A stretch of 64,000 nucleotides of DNA from Aureivirga sp. CE67 (GCF_015767245.1 NZ_JADOTV010000003.1:1-64000); one strand, 5' to 3'. Shown: positions 37,122 to 45,477, counted from the first letter of the stretch. The notes: generated by a model from the letters alone, not told the origin. Made by a program: numbers and translations.

Positions 37122-37490
37122 ATGTCAGATATAGTAAATATTGCAAAAGGAGTTTGTCCTAATTGTCAGAAAGGTAAAATGTTCAAAGTAAAGGGAAGTT
37201 TACTAAAATTTAAATTTCCTCAAATGCATGATTTTTGTCCTAGTTGTAATCATAAATTCGAAAGAGAACCAGGATTCTTTTATGGAGCTATGTATGTGAG
37301 TTATGGTGTTTCGGTTGCAGAAGGAATAGCAACTTATGTTATAAGTAGTATGTTTTTCGAAGAAAAGCTAGATTTTAGAATCATGATAATTATTGCAGTA
37401 GTTTTATTATCTATGACAGTATTTAATTATAGAATATCAAGGGTGATTTGGGCTTATATTTTTAAACCTAAAAAAAGGATGTCTGCTTAG
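37122..37490 (+). CDS. DUF983 membrane protein
   Basis: 122 residues. Zinc-ribbon-like CPNCQKGKMF (Cys12, 15) and CPSCNHKF, then a family-typical FEREPGFFYGAMYVSYG, and two membrane helices. DUF983 proteins are small membrane proteins of unknown function, sometimes near cytochrome oxidase genes. The stop codon lies inside the terminator stem at 37472. Confidence 0.9.
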   Translation: MSDIVNIAKGVCPNCQKGKMFKVKGSLLKFKFPQMHDFCPSCNHKFEREPGFFYGAMYVSYGVSVAEGIATYVISSMFFEEKLDFRIMIIIAVVLLSMTVFNYRISRVIWAYIFKPKKRMSA

Positions 37491-37504
37491 ACATCCTTTT
37501 TTTA
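37472..37504. terminator. Bidirectional terminator overlapping the DUF983 stop
   Basis: AAAAAGGATGTCT with AGACATCCTTTTT; the loop holds the DUF983 stop codon TAG's first bases. It also serves the convergent gene ending at 37507. Confidence 0.9.
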
Positions 37505-37506
37505 TT

Positions 37507-37884
37507 TTAATTATTCTCTGCATAATCATTTAATGCGTCAATATAATCTTTAATTTCTAATGCGTTTCTTTTATGAAGAGGATCTAACATTAGAGAAAGT
37601 AAATACAATAAACTTTCAACTTGATTTTCTGTTGGATAAGTTACTTCTGCATTTTCTTCATCTTCCTCAAAAGTATCTTCTGGAATACTAATAAAAAATC
37701 CTTGATAATTTTCTAAATGTTCAAATGTTAATCGAATAACTTTAACTAATCTTGGATTCTTTTCCTCAATCGCACATATTCTTGCTTTCTGTAATTCTTC
37801 AATAATTGTAGGAATTTCAAAACTTCCCGATTCTATTTTTTTTCTTAAATTTTTAACAATTTGAATAAATTTATAATTTTCCAC
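37507..37884 (-). CDS. Conserved hypothetical protein
   Basis: 125 residues, acidic, all-helical apart from an acidic middle segment (FEEDEENAEVTYP at about 79-91). There is no signal peptide or membrane helix, so it is cytoplasmic. The pattern of two helical halves joined by an acidic linker is not assigned to any family I know. It has its own -7 element, and a dyad overlaps that element (37916-37955). Confidence 0.7.
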   Translation of the reverse strand: MENYKFIQIVKNLRKKIESGSFEIPTIIEELQKARICAIEEKNPRLVKVIRLTFEHLENYQGFFISIPEDTFEEDEENAEVTYPTENQVESLLYLLSLMLDPLHKRNALEIKDYIDALNDYAENN

Positions 37885-37915
37885 GATTAGTAAAATTTGG
37901 TTATTGTTTATTGTA

Positions 37916-37955
37916 CAAAAATAATAAACGGTTTAGAATTAACCGTTATTATTTT
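37916..37955 (-). promoter_or_regulatory. -7 element overlapped by a 13-bp dyad
   Basis: On the minus strand, TATTTTTG (37923-37916) matches TAnnTTTG 32 bases before the ATG of the 125-residue gene. An inverted repeat AATAATAAACGGTT...AACCGTTATTATT (one bulged A) starts at 37920 and covers the region up to the -33 position. A protein binding it would block the promoter. The rest of the 37885-38151 gap is AT-rich with no gene. Confidence 0.4.
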
Positions 37956-38151
37956 GAATATTTTATAAATAAAATTCATCTTATTTTCAATATAAATAAT
38001 AAAAGGGCACTTTAAAATCACTCTAAAATATTGATTATTATGTTAAGTAGTGTCTGTTTTTAGTATTAAAATGCATTTCAAAGAGTCAAACTGATAATAT
38101 TACTTCATTTTTTAACGAAAAAACTCAGATTTTCTAACAAATACTCATTTT

Positions 38152-38195
38152 TTGATATAGGTCAAAAAAAAGATGCCCTTCATACGATAGTTTTG
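38152..38195 (+). promoter_or_regulatory. Crp/Fnr-type operator plus -7 element for the cytochrome operon
   Basis: The operator TTGATATAGGTCAA (38152-38165) has the FNR/Crp layout TTGAT-N4-(A/G)TCAA. After exactly 22 bases comes TAGTTTTG (38188-38195). If transcription starts about 5 bases after the -7 element, the operator centre is near -41.5, the standard class II activator position. The first ATG is at 38201, so the mRNA would have almost no leader. The same arrangement with the same spacing is at 61568-61611. Confidence 0.75.
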
Positions 38196-38200
38196 TCTAT

Positions 38201-38614
38201 ATGAAAAATACGAAACATTTAAAGAATTGTTGTCATTTATTACTAGGAGTAATACTTCTTTCTTGTGCAAAGGAAAATAAATTTCAAAACACAACATGGA
38301 AAGTAAAGGATTATTTCCATGAAGCAATATACAAAATTGAAGAAAATGATGACAAAATAAATGTTCGAGTTATTGAATATGATGATGGTACAACTAAAAT
38401 AAATAATAAAAATGGACAAATAAAATACAAATTTAAAGACTTAGTAAAAACAAAAAAAGATGTATTGATTGATGGAACATCAGGTGAAACAAAATTGACA
38501 AACCAAGAAAAAATTAAAATTTCATTTATCCACAATGATACATTATTAGTAGAGGAATTAATTTTTAATAAAAAAAACAGTGAATTATGGGTGAGACTAG
38601 ATTCAGTAAAATGA
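38201..38614 (+). CDS. Small lipoprotein, first gene of the cytochrome operon
   Basis: 137 residues. Lipoprotein signal ending GVILLSC. The mature part is beta-rich and lysine-rich (DKINVRVIEYDDGTTKINNKNG), lipocalin-like in feel but unassigned. The ATG lies only 5 bases after the -7 element, so translation probably starts on a leaderless or near-leaderless mRNA. Its stop overlaps the next gene's start by ATGA. Role unknown; the context suggests a part of an envelope redox system. Confidence 0.75.
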   Translation: MKNTKHLKNCCHLLLGVILLSCAKENKFQNTTWKVKDYFHEAIYKIEENDDKINVRVIEYDDGTTKINNKNGQIKYKFKDLVKTKKDVLIDGTSGETKLTNQEKIKISFIHNDTLLVEELIFNKKNSELWVRLDSVK

Positions 38615-39765
38615 AGAAAATTAAATTATATGGTTTAATGTTATTTCTACCTTTCGCAATTAGTAGTTGTGAAGATGATGTAAGAAATATTTTACAACAA
38701 GTTGAAAATCCTGATAAGGAAGAAGAAGTTGTTGACAAAGAAATTATACCAGTTGATATTGAGGGAAATAATATTGGTCTAGAATTTCTAGAGCAAATGA
38801 AAGGACATTGGATTGGAAAAAATAGAGTAATTAGTGATGATTATGATTGGTTCGCATTCGATTATAGACCAATTTCTCCATCTCATATACATGGTATTTT
38901 TGAAGGTGGAAGTATGGGGAATTTGTTTACTTCATTTTTTATTTCAAAGTATAAAGGTAAAAAAACCTTGATGGCTAGAAATGGTGGAGTTTTGAGTGGA
39001 ATTTATAGAACAAGTTATTTTGTAATGGACTCTGTTAATACTTCTGATGGAAATTATTATAGGTTTGTTGATGCAAAAGGTGGTGAAAAAATTATGTCTA
39101 TTGAATTAAAATTCAAAGGAAATGATTTAAACTTTAATGCATACACTAGTAAACTTGGTGATCGAATGGCAACAAGACATATGACTTTTGTTGGAGAGAG
39201 AGCAACTAATGAACTAGCAGATTATGCTGCTTCAGAAAATCAATTTCCTCAAGATGTTATTGAATGGAATTATGAAGAGAATGTAAATCCAGATTGGTTT
39301 GCACCTTCAGAAGATGGAACAGTAAAAACTTCAACTTTTCTTTCTTATACGGAAGAAACAAATTATGATTTAGTACAACTAGCTCAAGAATCTGGTGATC
39401 CATTTATTATTTCAGATCACTCATATTTGAGTATTCTTAATGTGAATATTGAAAGAGAACCTCAATATGCTGAATCTACTGTGTTTATGAATTTATCATA
39501 TGCTCCTTTGACAGATGAAAACGGATATTTTTCAAGTGAAGAAAATTTTAACACCATAACACAATTTCCAGAATTATCAATTGGTGAAAATGTTTTCTCA
39601 TTTACATATTTACATCCAGGAACTTATTATGTAACTGCTATTCTTGATAAGAATAATGACGGTTTTATTAGCCAAGGTGATTTAGTTAATCCTAGTAAAG
39701 AAATTGTAGTTGCTCCGGAAAGTGTCGTAGATGTTACAATTAATAATATTTCAACTCCAAACTAA
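38611..39765 (+). CDS. Lipoprotein of unknown function
   Basis: 384 residues from the ATG at 38611, which overlaps the previous stop (ATGA). An earlier ATG at 38587 lacks a signal peptide start. Lipobox ISSC. The middle domain (HWIGKNRVISDDYDWFAFDYRPI...HIHGIFEGGSMGN) is a beta-barrel-like fold. The C-terminal ~90 residues form an Ig or transthyretin-like domain with PGTYYVTAILDKNNDGFIS. It has no catalytic motif. Operon context: cytochrome, YceI, barrel. Confidence 0.75.
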   Translation: MKKIKLYGLMLFLPFAISSCEDDVRNILQQVENPDKEEEVVDKEIIPVDIEGNNIGLEFLEQMKGHWIGKNRVISDDYDWFAFDYRPISPSHIHGIFEGGSMGNLFTSFFISKYKGKKTLMARNGGVLSGIYRTSYFVMDSVNTSDGNYYRFVDAKGGEKIMSIELKFKGNDLNFNAYTSKLGDRMATRHMTFVGERATNELADYAASENQFPQDVIEWNYEENVNPDWFAPSEDGTVKTSTFLSYTEETNYDLVQLAQESGDPFIISDHSYLSILNVNIEREPQYAESTVFMNLSYAPLTDENGYFSSEENFNTITQFPELSIGENVFSFTYLHPGTYYVTAILDKNNDGFISQGDLVNPSKEIVVAPESVVDVTINNISTPN

Positions 39766-39767
39766 AA

Positions 39768-40133
39768 ATGAAAAAAAGCTTAATACTTAATATTTCAATA
39801 TTAACAATTTTATTTACTCTTCAAAGTTGTAGTAAAGCAATTATTGAAGAAGAAGAAACAGGAACAAATCCTCCTATAGATAGAGAAGTTACGTATAACC
39901 AAGATATTCAAAATATCATGTTTAATAATTGTATCACATGTCATGGAGGGCCTGCACCAAGTCAAGGTTTAGATTTATCAACTTATGAAAATGTTAGATT
40001 TTCTACAGAAAATGGAAATATGATTGATAGAATTAATGATTTATCTAACCCAATGCCACCTGATGGCTTAATGAGTCAATCAAAAAGAGATTTAATGCAA
40101 AAATGGAAAGACGATGGATATATTAAAGAATAA
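39768..40133 (+). CDS. c-type cytochrome lipoprotein
   Basis: 121 residues. Lipobox LQSC (Cys21). One heme-binding motif CITCH (Cys55, Cys58, His59). The likely distal Met is in NPMPPDGLM. It is probably a small electron carrier anchored on the periplasmic side. It starts 2 bases after the previous stop. Confidence 0.88.
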   Translation: MKKSLILNISILTILFTLQSCSKAIIEEEETGTNPPIDREVTYNQDIQNIMFNNCITCHGGPAPSQGLDLSTYENVRFSTENGNMIDRINDLSNPMPPDGLMSQSKRDLMQKWKDDGYIKE

Positions 40134-40644
40134 AATTTCAGTAATTGTTTTTGGTTTAATTACTACAATTACTTTCGGACAAAAATACATTACTAAAAAT
40201 GGAGTAACAAATTTCAAAGCTTCTGTAGAAGCATTTGAACCAGTTCAAGCTGAAAATAAAAATACTACTGTTTTATATAACGAAGCTACTGATGAAATTG
40301 CAGCATTAATTTTTGTAAAATCATTTCATTTTGAAATTGCCTTAATGGAAGAGCATTTCAATGAAAATTATATGGATTCCGATAAATTTCCTAAAGCTAA
40401 ATTTAAAGGAAAAATTATAACTGAAAATGATGCTCAGTTTATAATTGGAGATTTAATTATTAAAGGAAAAAGTCAAAAAGTTAAAACTAAAATTGATTTT
40501 AATAAAGGTAATAATGTTTCAATCAAAGGAGCTTTTAATGTAAAACCACAAGATTTTGATATTAAAATACCTGAAATAGTTAGAAATAAAATAGCAAAAG
40601 AAATAAAAATAGACTTTGATTATGTTCTTAAACCGAAAAATTAA
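40114..40644 (+). CDS. YceI family protein
   Basis: 176 residues, signal peptide-like start (VIVFGLITTITFGQ) and a lipocalin-type YceI domain (FHFEIALMEEHFNENYMDSDKFPKAKFKGKI). The conserved motif is the family pattern ...HFNEnYmdsdKfP. YceI proteins bind isoprenoid or lipid-type ligands such as quinone tails. Here they would fit in electron transport, but that is inferred. It overlaps the cytochrome gene by 20 bases, which is compatible with tight coupling. Another YceI gene is at 46667. Confidence 0.9.
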   Translation: MDILKNKISVIVFGLITTITFGQKYITKNGVTNFKASVEAFEPVQAENKNTTVLYNEATDEIAALIFVKSFHFEIALMEEHFNENYMDSDKFPKAKFKGKIITENDAQFIIGDLIIKGKSQKVKTKIDFNKGNNVSIKGAFNVKPQDFDIKIPEIVRNKIAKEIKIDFDYVLKPKN

Positions 40645-41002
40645 AGTAATTGGGTTTCTATTAATCATAATAATTGCTTCTATAGTAGTTTTTAATCATG
40701 TTTTATATAAAGATCATGATAAAATAGAAAATTTAGAATCTCATTATGTAGGTAATTGTTCTGATTTTCTTTCAGAAGATCAAGAAACTTTTAATGATAA
40801 AATAGTAGACCTAAAAGGAGTTTTAACCAAAATTGAAAATTCAAGTTTGGTTTTAAATGAACAAATTTTTGTGTTATTAGATTCAACGCAAAAAACAGAA
40901 AATTTAAAATTGAATCAAAACTTACGAATAAAAGGTAGAGTAGTGGGCTTTGATGAAATTTTGGAGGAAACAAAAATAGATAAAGCAATACTTTTGAAAT
41001 AA
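40622..41002 (+). CDS. Membrane-anchored OB-fold protein
   Basis: 126 residues from the ATG at 40622, overlapping the YceI stop by 23 bases. One N-terminal membrane helix (VIGFLLIIIIASIVVFNHVL). The exterior domain resembles the tRNA_anti-like/OB-fold group (FNDKIVDLKGVLTKIENSSLVLNE, NLRIKGRVVGFDEILEETKIDKAIL). Such domains often bind ligands and not nucleic acids in this setting. Not further assignable. Confidence 0.75.
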   Translation: MFLNRKIKVIGFLLIIIIASIVVFNHVLYKDHDKIENLESHYVGNCSDFLSEDQETFNDKIVDLKGVLTKIENSSLVLNEQIFVLLDSTQKTENLKLNQNLRIKGRVVGFDEILEETKIDKAILLK

Positions 41003-41005
41003 CGA

Positions 41006-41866
41006 ATGATGAAATATAAATATTTAGGAATATTATTATTTTTTATAATTACAAATATAAATGCACAATCTGATTTATTAGATGAATTGGAAAGTGAAAC
41101 AAAAGATACGGAATCAACTTTTAATTATCCAGCATTCAAAGCAATGAAGATTGGAAATTTACAATCTACGAAAGTTGCTGCAAAAAAAGATTTATACTTA
41201 TATGTATCTCATAGATTTGGAAGTTTAGAAGATGGATTTGAAACATTTTTTGGATTTGATAATGCGAACACAAAAATTCAATTAGTTTATGGATTATTTG
41301 ATGGAGTTCAAATTGGAGTGAGTAGAGAATCTGTTAAAAAAACTTATGCAGGATCTTTAAAATTAAGAATGTTAGAGCAAACAAATAAGTTTCCATTAAA
41401 TATTGTTTTATATGGAACAGCAAATATCAATACAGAATTAAAAAAAGAAAGATACCCATTGTTGGAATTCAAAGACAGAATGAGTTATGCTTCTCAAGTT
41501 TTAATATCAAGAAGATTAAATAATTTTATTTCTTTAGAATTAGCTCCAACTTATGTTAGACAAAATCTAGTTTATGAACCATTTCAACAGCATGATCAAT
41601 TTGCTTTAGGAACTGGAGGAAGAATTAGAATCAGTAAAAGAATGTCCATTAATGTTGATTATGTTTATAATTTTAATCGACATAAAAATTCAATATTCAA
41701 AAATCCATTAACTATTGGAGCTGATATTGAAACAGGTGGACATATTTTTCAATTATTATTTACCAATGCACAATCTACAAACGAACCAGGATTTATCTCA
41801 AATGCTGAAGGTGATTGGACAAAAGGTGATATATTTTTCGGATTTAATATAGTTAGAGTTTTCTAA
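41006..41866 (+). CDS. DUF5777 family beta-barrel protein
   Basis: 286 residues. Signal peptide ending NINAQ. Family features: FNYPAFKAMKIGNLQSTKVAAKKDLYLYVSHRFG in two blocks, then many amphipathic strands to FGFNIVRVF with a C-terminal aromatic end. DUF5777 proteins are outer-membrane barrels of unknown function that occur beside c-type cytochromes. It is the last gene of the operon, 3 bases after the OB-fold gene, and probably its outer-membrane component. Confidence 0.87.
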   Translation: MMKYKYLGILLFFIITNINAQSDLLDELESETKDTESTFNYPAFKAMKIGNLQSTKVAAKKDLYLYVSHRFGSLEDGFETFFGFDNANTKIQLVYGLFDGVQIGVSRESVKKTYAGSLKLRMLEQTNKFPLNIVLYGTANINTELKKERYPLLEFKDRMSYASQVLISRRLNNFISLELAPTYVRQNLVYEPFQQHDQFALGTGGRIRISKRMSINVDYVYNFNRHKNSIFKNPLTIGADIETGGHIFQLLFTNAQSTNEPGFISNAEGDWTKGDIFFGFNIVRVF

Positions 41867-41901
41867 TTTGTTTGAATTATATAAATTTCATAGAATAAGT
41901 G

Positions 41902-41935
41902 AAAAAGCCAGATTTTAACAATCTGGCTTTTTTTA
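41902..41935. terminator. Bidirectional terminator
   Basis: AAAAAGCCAGATT with AATCTGGCTTTTT, A/T runs on both sides. It ends the cytochrome operon and the convergent Crp-family gene, whose stop it overlaps. Confidence 0.9.
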
Positions 41936-42490
41936 TTTAGATCTAATTCTACTTAAGGTTTCTTGAGAAATACCCAACATAGAAGCAATATATCCTAAAT
42001 TAGTTTTCAATACAAAATCTGGATAATATTCTAAAAGTAAATCATATTTTTCTTTAGCAGTTAAAATATAATACCCTTGGTAAAAGATATCAAGAGATGC
42101 AAAAATTTCTTCAATTAAAATTCTACTAAAAGATTCTAATTCAGGAAATTTAGTATACAATTCTTGCCATTCATCATACGTTAAAGAAACTAATTCAGCA
42201 TCTTCGATTATTTCTATATTTTCAGTTGAAGGTATTTGCTTGATATAACTTGACCATGCTGTCAAGAATGAATGTTCTGGATAAATCCAATAGGTAATAT
42301 CTTTTCCTTTTTTATAAAAAAAAGTTCTTGCCATACCTGATCTTAAATAAAATAATCGGTTAGCAACTAAACCTTCTTTATGTAAAACAGTTCCTTTTTG
42401 TAATTTCTGAATTTTAATTTTTCGTTCTATTTCATTTTTAGCTTCCTCGCTAATTTTTCTGTAATTACTAATACATTCAATAATATCCAT
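41933..42490 (-). CDS. Crp/Fnr family transcriptional regulator
   Basis: 185 residues, a typical short flavobacterial form. N-terminal cyclic-nucleotide-binding fold (LQKGTVLHKEGLVANRLFYLRSGMART) and a C-terminal helix-turn-helix ending in GYIASMLGISQETLSRIRSK. It lacks the N-terminal cysteine cluster of true FNR (only Cys6), so it is not an iron-sulphur oxygen sensor. It sits directly beside the operon that carries a Crp/Fnr-type operator, but whether it binds that operator is not shown. Likely auto-control site: the inverted repeat at 42652-42693. Confidence 0.9.
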   Translation of the reverse strand: MDIIECISNYRKISEEAKNEIERKIKIQKLQKGTVLHKEGLVANRLFYLRSGMARTFFYKKGKDITYWIYPEHSFLTAWSSYIKQIPSTENIEIIEDAELVSLTYDEWQELYTKFPELESFSRILIEEIFASLDIFYQGYYILTAKEKYDLLLEYYPDFVLKTNLGYIASMLGISQETLSRIRSK

Positions 42491-42651
42491 TAGATATATG
42501 ATTTGTTTTTGGTTTAATTAAAATTACTGTTAAATACCTTAAATTATTATTGTTCTATAATATATATTATGTTAAATAGAATTTCATGGCTTATAGTCAA
42601 TTATTTCTTTCTGCTATTTTGATAAATTCTACTTCTCATCACCTATTTAAA

Positions 42652-42693
42652 GAATTTGACCTAGCTAAGCTATATAATTTCTAGGTCAAATTC
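42652..42693. promoter_or_regulatory. Perfect 13-bp inverted repeat containing AGGTCAA half-sites
   Basis: GAATTTGACCTAG (42652-42664) and CTAGGTCAAATTC (42681-42693), separated by 16 bases. There is no T-run, so it is a poor terminator. The half-site TAGGTCAA also occurs in both Crp/Fnr-type operators (38152 and 61568). It lies between the E1 dehydrogenase stop and the Crp-family gene start, 160 bases upstream of the latter. Confidence 0.5.
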
Positions 42694-42756
42694 AACTACT
42701 CTGATAAGTTTCTATAAATAAAAACTATATTATAAATTTAGTTTATATTGAGATAT

Positions 42757-44745
42757 TTAATAATTCAATAATTTCTCAATCTCTTCCTCTAATCTATTTT
42801 TAGGCAAATATTGATTTTCTAAATTCGTTGTAAAAGGAATTGGTGTTTCAATACTTGTAACTCTTTTCACAGGTGCATCTAAAAATACAAAACAATTTTC
42901 AGTTATCATAGCAGAAAGATCTGAACCTATACCTCCGAACATAGTATCTTCATGTAAAATGATAACTTTACCTGTTTTCTTAACAGATTCATAAATTGTA
43001 TTTTCATCTAATGGTTGTAAAGTTCTTAAATCTATTAAATCCACAGAGATATTATTATGTTTAATAGAATCTGAATCTAATGCCCAATGAACTCCTGCAC
43101 CGTATGAAATAATTGTAATGTCTGTTCCTTCTTTAATTTTAGCAGCCTTACCAAATGGTAATGTGTAATATTCTTCAGGCACTTCTTGATAAACTGAACG
43201 ATATAAAGCTTTATGTTCAAAGAATAACACTGGATTTGGATCTTCAATTGAAGTTGCTAAAAGTCCTTTTGCGTCATAAGGAAATGCTGGATAAACAACT
43301 TTTAAACCAGGAGTTTTTGTAAACCAAGCTTCGTTTGTTTGACTGTGAAATGGACCGGCTCCTACTCCTGCTCCACATGGCATTCTTAATACTACATCAG
43401 CATTTTGTCCCCATCTATAATTTGATTTAGCTAATAAATTAACTATTGGATTAAATCCTGAAGTAACAAAATCAGAAAATTGCATTTCCATTACAGCTTT
43501 CATACCATTTACTGATAAACCATAAGAAGCTTCAACAATTGATGATTCACAGATTGGTGTATTTCTAACTCTTTCTTTACCATATTTTTCTAAAAATCCA
43601 TCGGTAATTTTAAACACACCTCCATAATCAGCAATATCTTGTCCCATGATCACTAAATCATCATGCTTTTCCATAGATTGATTCAAAGAATTTGAAATTG
43701 CATCTACAAAACGAACTTTTGATTTTTTTGAATCATTAGGTTTTACTTCAACAGAATTATAATCAAAAGATTTGAAAACATCATTTAACTCTTCTTCTAA
43801 GCACGCTTCAATTGGTTCTTCTGAAAAAGCGATGTTTAAATTCTCATTGATTTCTTTTTTAAATTCTTTATTAAATGTAGAATCTTGTTCTTCAGTCAAG
43901 ATATTTTCATCTAATAAGAATTTTAAGAAATTATCGATTGGATCTTTTTTACCCCATTCTTCCATTAATTCTTTAGGAACATATTTTGTTCCACTCGCTT
44001 CTTCATGCCCACGCATTCTGAAGGTTTTGAATTCTAATAAAATTGGTCTAGGGTTTTCTCTAACATCTTCAACAATTTCAGAAATTTTTGAATAAACTTC
44101 TAAAATATTATTTCCATCAATAATATGGCTTTCCATTCCATAACCAACTCCTTTATCTGCAATATTCTCACATTTAAATTGTTGAGAAGTTGGTGTTGAA
44201 AGTCCATAACCATTATTTTCAATACAAAATAAAACTGGTAGATTCCAAACTGAAGCAACATTAAGTGCCTCATGAAAATCTCCTTCACTAGTTCCACCTT
44301 CACCAGAAAATACAGCAGTAACTTTTTTATTTTTCTTTAATAAATTTCCAAGAGCAATTCCGTCAGCAACTCCAAGTTGTGGACCAAGATGAGAAATCAT
44401 TCCAACAATATTAAATTCTTGTGTACCAAAGTGAAATGATCGATCTCTACCTTTTGTAAACCCATTTGCTTTTCCTTGCCATTGAGAAAAAAGTCTATGT
44501 AAAGGTATGTTTCTAGTGGTAAATACCCCAAGATTTCTGTGCATTGGGAGTATATATTCATCATTATGTAAAACAGAAGTGATCCCTACTGATATAGCTT
44601 CTTGTCCTATTCCAGAAAACCATTTAGAAATTTTACCTTGACGTAGAAGAATTAGCATTTTTTCTTCAATTAATCTAGGTTTAAGAAGAGATTTATATAG
44701 TGATATTAATAAATCATCTGATAAATTTTGACGATTATATTTCAT
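42757..44745 (-). CDS. Fused alpha/beta E1 subunit of a 2-oxo acid dehydrogenase
   Basis: 662 residues. The N-terminal half (about 1-310) is the thiamine-diphosphate alpha subunit: GSIGQEA-type GIGQEAISVG, VFSGEGGTSEGDFHEALN then NNGYGLSTPT, and the conserved RMRGHEEASGT loop. The C-terminal half (about 340-662) is the transketolase-like beta subunit (VMGQDIADYGGVF, RMPCGAGVGAGPFHSQ, LIDLRTLQPLD). It decarboxylates a 2-oxo acid, most likely a branched-chain acid, and feeds an E2 lipoyl component. Fusion of E1 alpha and beta in one chain is usual in flavobacteria. It has a -7 element at 44802. Confidence 0.95.
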   Translation of the reverse strand: MKYNRQNLSDDLLISLYKSLLKPRLIEEKMLILLRQGKISKWFSGIGQEAISVGITSVLHNDEYILPMHRNLGVFTTRNIPLHRLFSQWQGKANGFTKGRDRSFHFGTQEFNIVGMISHLGPQLGVADGIALGNLLKKNKKVTAVFSGEGGTSEGDFHEALNVASVWNLPVLFCIENNGYGLSTPTSQQFKCENIADKGVGYGMESHIIDGNNILEVYSKISEIVEDVRENPRPILLEFKTFRMRGHEEASGTKYVPKELMEEWGKKDPIDNFLKFLLDENILTEEQDSTFNKEFKKEINENLNIAFSEEPIEACLEEELNDVFKSFDYNSVEVKPNDSKKSKVRFVDAISNSLNQSMEKHDDLVIMGQDIADYGGVFKITDGFLEKYGKERVRNTPICESSIVEASYGLSVNGMKAVMEMQFSDFVTSGFNPIVNLLAKSNYRWGQNADVVLRMPCGAGVGAGPFHSQTNEAWFTKTPGLKVVYPAFPYDAKGLLATSIEDPNPVLFFEHKALYRSVYQEVPEEYYTLPFGKAAKIKEGTDITIISYGAGVHWALDSDSIKHNNISVDLIDLRTLQPLDENTIYESVKKTGKVIILHEDTMFGGIGSDLSAMITENCFVFLDAPVKRVTSIETPIPFTTNLENQYLPKNRLEEEIEKLLNY

Positions 44746-44801
44746 TTAATTGTGTTCGTTTTTGGTTAATTTGATAATAATTTTAAATATTTAACTAATT
44801 T

Positions 44802-44809
44802 CAAAAATA
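44802..44809 (-). promoter_or_regulatory. -7 element (TATTTTTG) of the E1 dehydrogenase gene
   Basis: CAAAAATA on the plus strand, read as TATTTTTG on the minus strand, about 57 bases before the ATG. No -33 TTG at the usual distance; the upstream side is the Lrp terminator. Confidence 0.4.
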
Positions 44810-44828
44810 TGCAAATTATTATATAAAA

Positions 44829-44863
44829 TAAAAAAACCTTATCATTTTTTGATAAGGTTTTTT
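44829..44863 (-). terminator. Terminator of the Lrp-type regulator
   Basis: AAAAAACCTTATCA with TGATAAGGTTTTTT, a strong stem with a T-run on both strands. Confidence 0.9.
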
Positions 44864-44901
44864 TATTCTTCAATAGAAAAAAGATTTCAATAAGAAATTG
44901 A

Positions 44902-45381
44902 TTAAATTTCTCTAAAAATTGAGTGCATTAATCTTTTCTTGTCGTTAATACTTTCTTCTAAAGAAATCATTGTTTCTGTTCTGATCACACCATCGATATC
45001 ATCAATTTGGAAAATGATATTTTTCGCGTGATTTGTATCTTTTGCTCTAATTTTACAGAAAATATTGTATTTACCTGCAGTAATATAAGCAATCGTTACA
45101 TTAGGAATTTTTCTTAAAGCTGCAATAACTTCTTTAGATTTTGATGTTTTATCAATGTAAACACCGATATGAGCGATAAATGAATATCCCATTTTCTCAT
45201 AATCTAGAGTTAATGTAGAACCCATAATAATTCCTTCCTCTTCCATTTTTTTCACACGAACGTGAATAGTTCCTGCTGATACAACTAACTTCTTTGCAAT
45301 GTCAGTAAATGGAGTTCTCGCATTCTCAATCAATATATCAAGAATTTGATGATCGATTTCATCTAAAATATACTTCTTCAT
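44902..45381 (-). CDS. Lrp/AsnC family transcriptional regulator
   Basis: 159 residues. N-terminal helix-turn-helix (FTDIAKKLVVSAGTIHVRVKKMEEEGII, in two blocks), then the RAM ligand-binding domain (IGVYIDKTSKSKEVIAALRKI, YITAGKYNIFCKIRAKD). It senses an amino acid or similar effector; the ligand is unknown. A -7 element TAAATTTG lies at 45423-45416 on the minus strand. No target operon can be named. Confidence 0.95.
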   Translation of the reverse strand: MKKYILDEIDHQILDILIENARTPFTDIAKKLVVSAGTIHVRVKKMEEEGIIMGSTLTLDYEKMGYSFIAHIGVYIDKTSKSKEVIAALRKIPNVTIAYITAGKYNIFCKIRAKDTNHAKNIIFQIDDIDGVIRTETMISLEESINDKKRLMHSIFREI

Positions 45382-45477
45382 AATGAATTATTAATATTAT
45401 AATATAATGTCACGACAAATTTAATTAAAAAATTAGAGAATAAACGCTAAAAAAATTACAAATAATTCATTTTTTTG

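Noticed and set aside
41933-42490. A true oxygen-sensing FNR
   Set aside because: The N-terminal cysteines for a [4Fe-4S] cluster are missing; only one Cys is present near the start.
42652-42693. Terminator of the E1 dehydrogenase gene
   Set aside because: Neither side has a T-run after the stem, in contrast to the other terminators in the window, so it was classed as a regulatory repeat.
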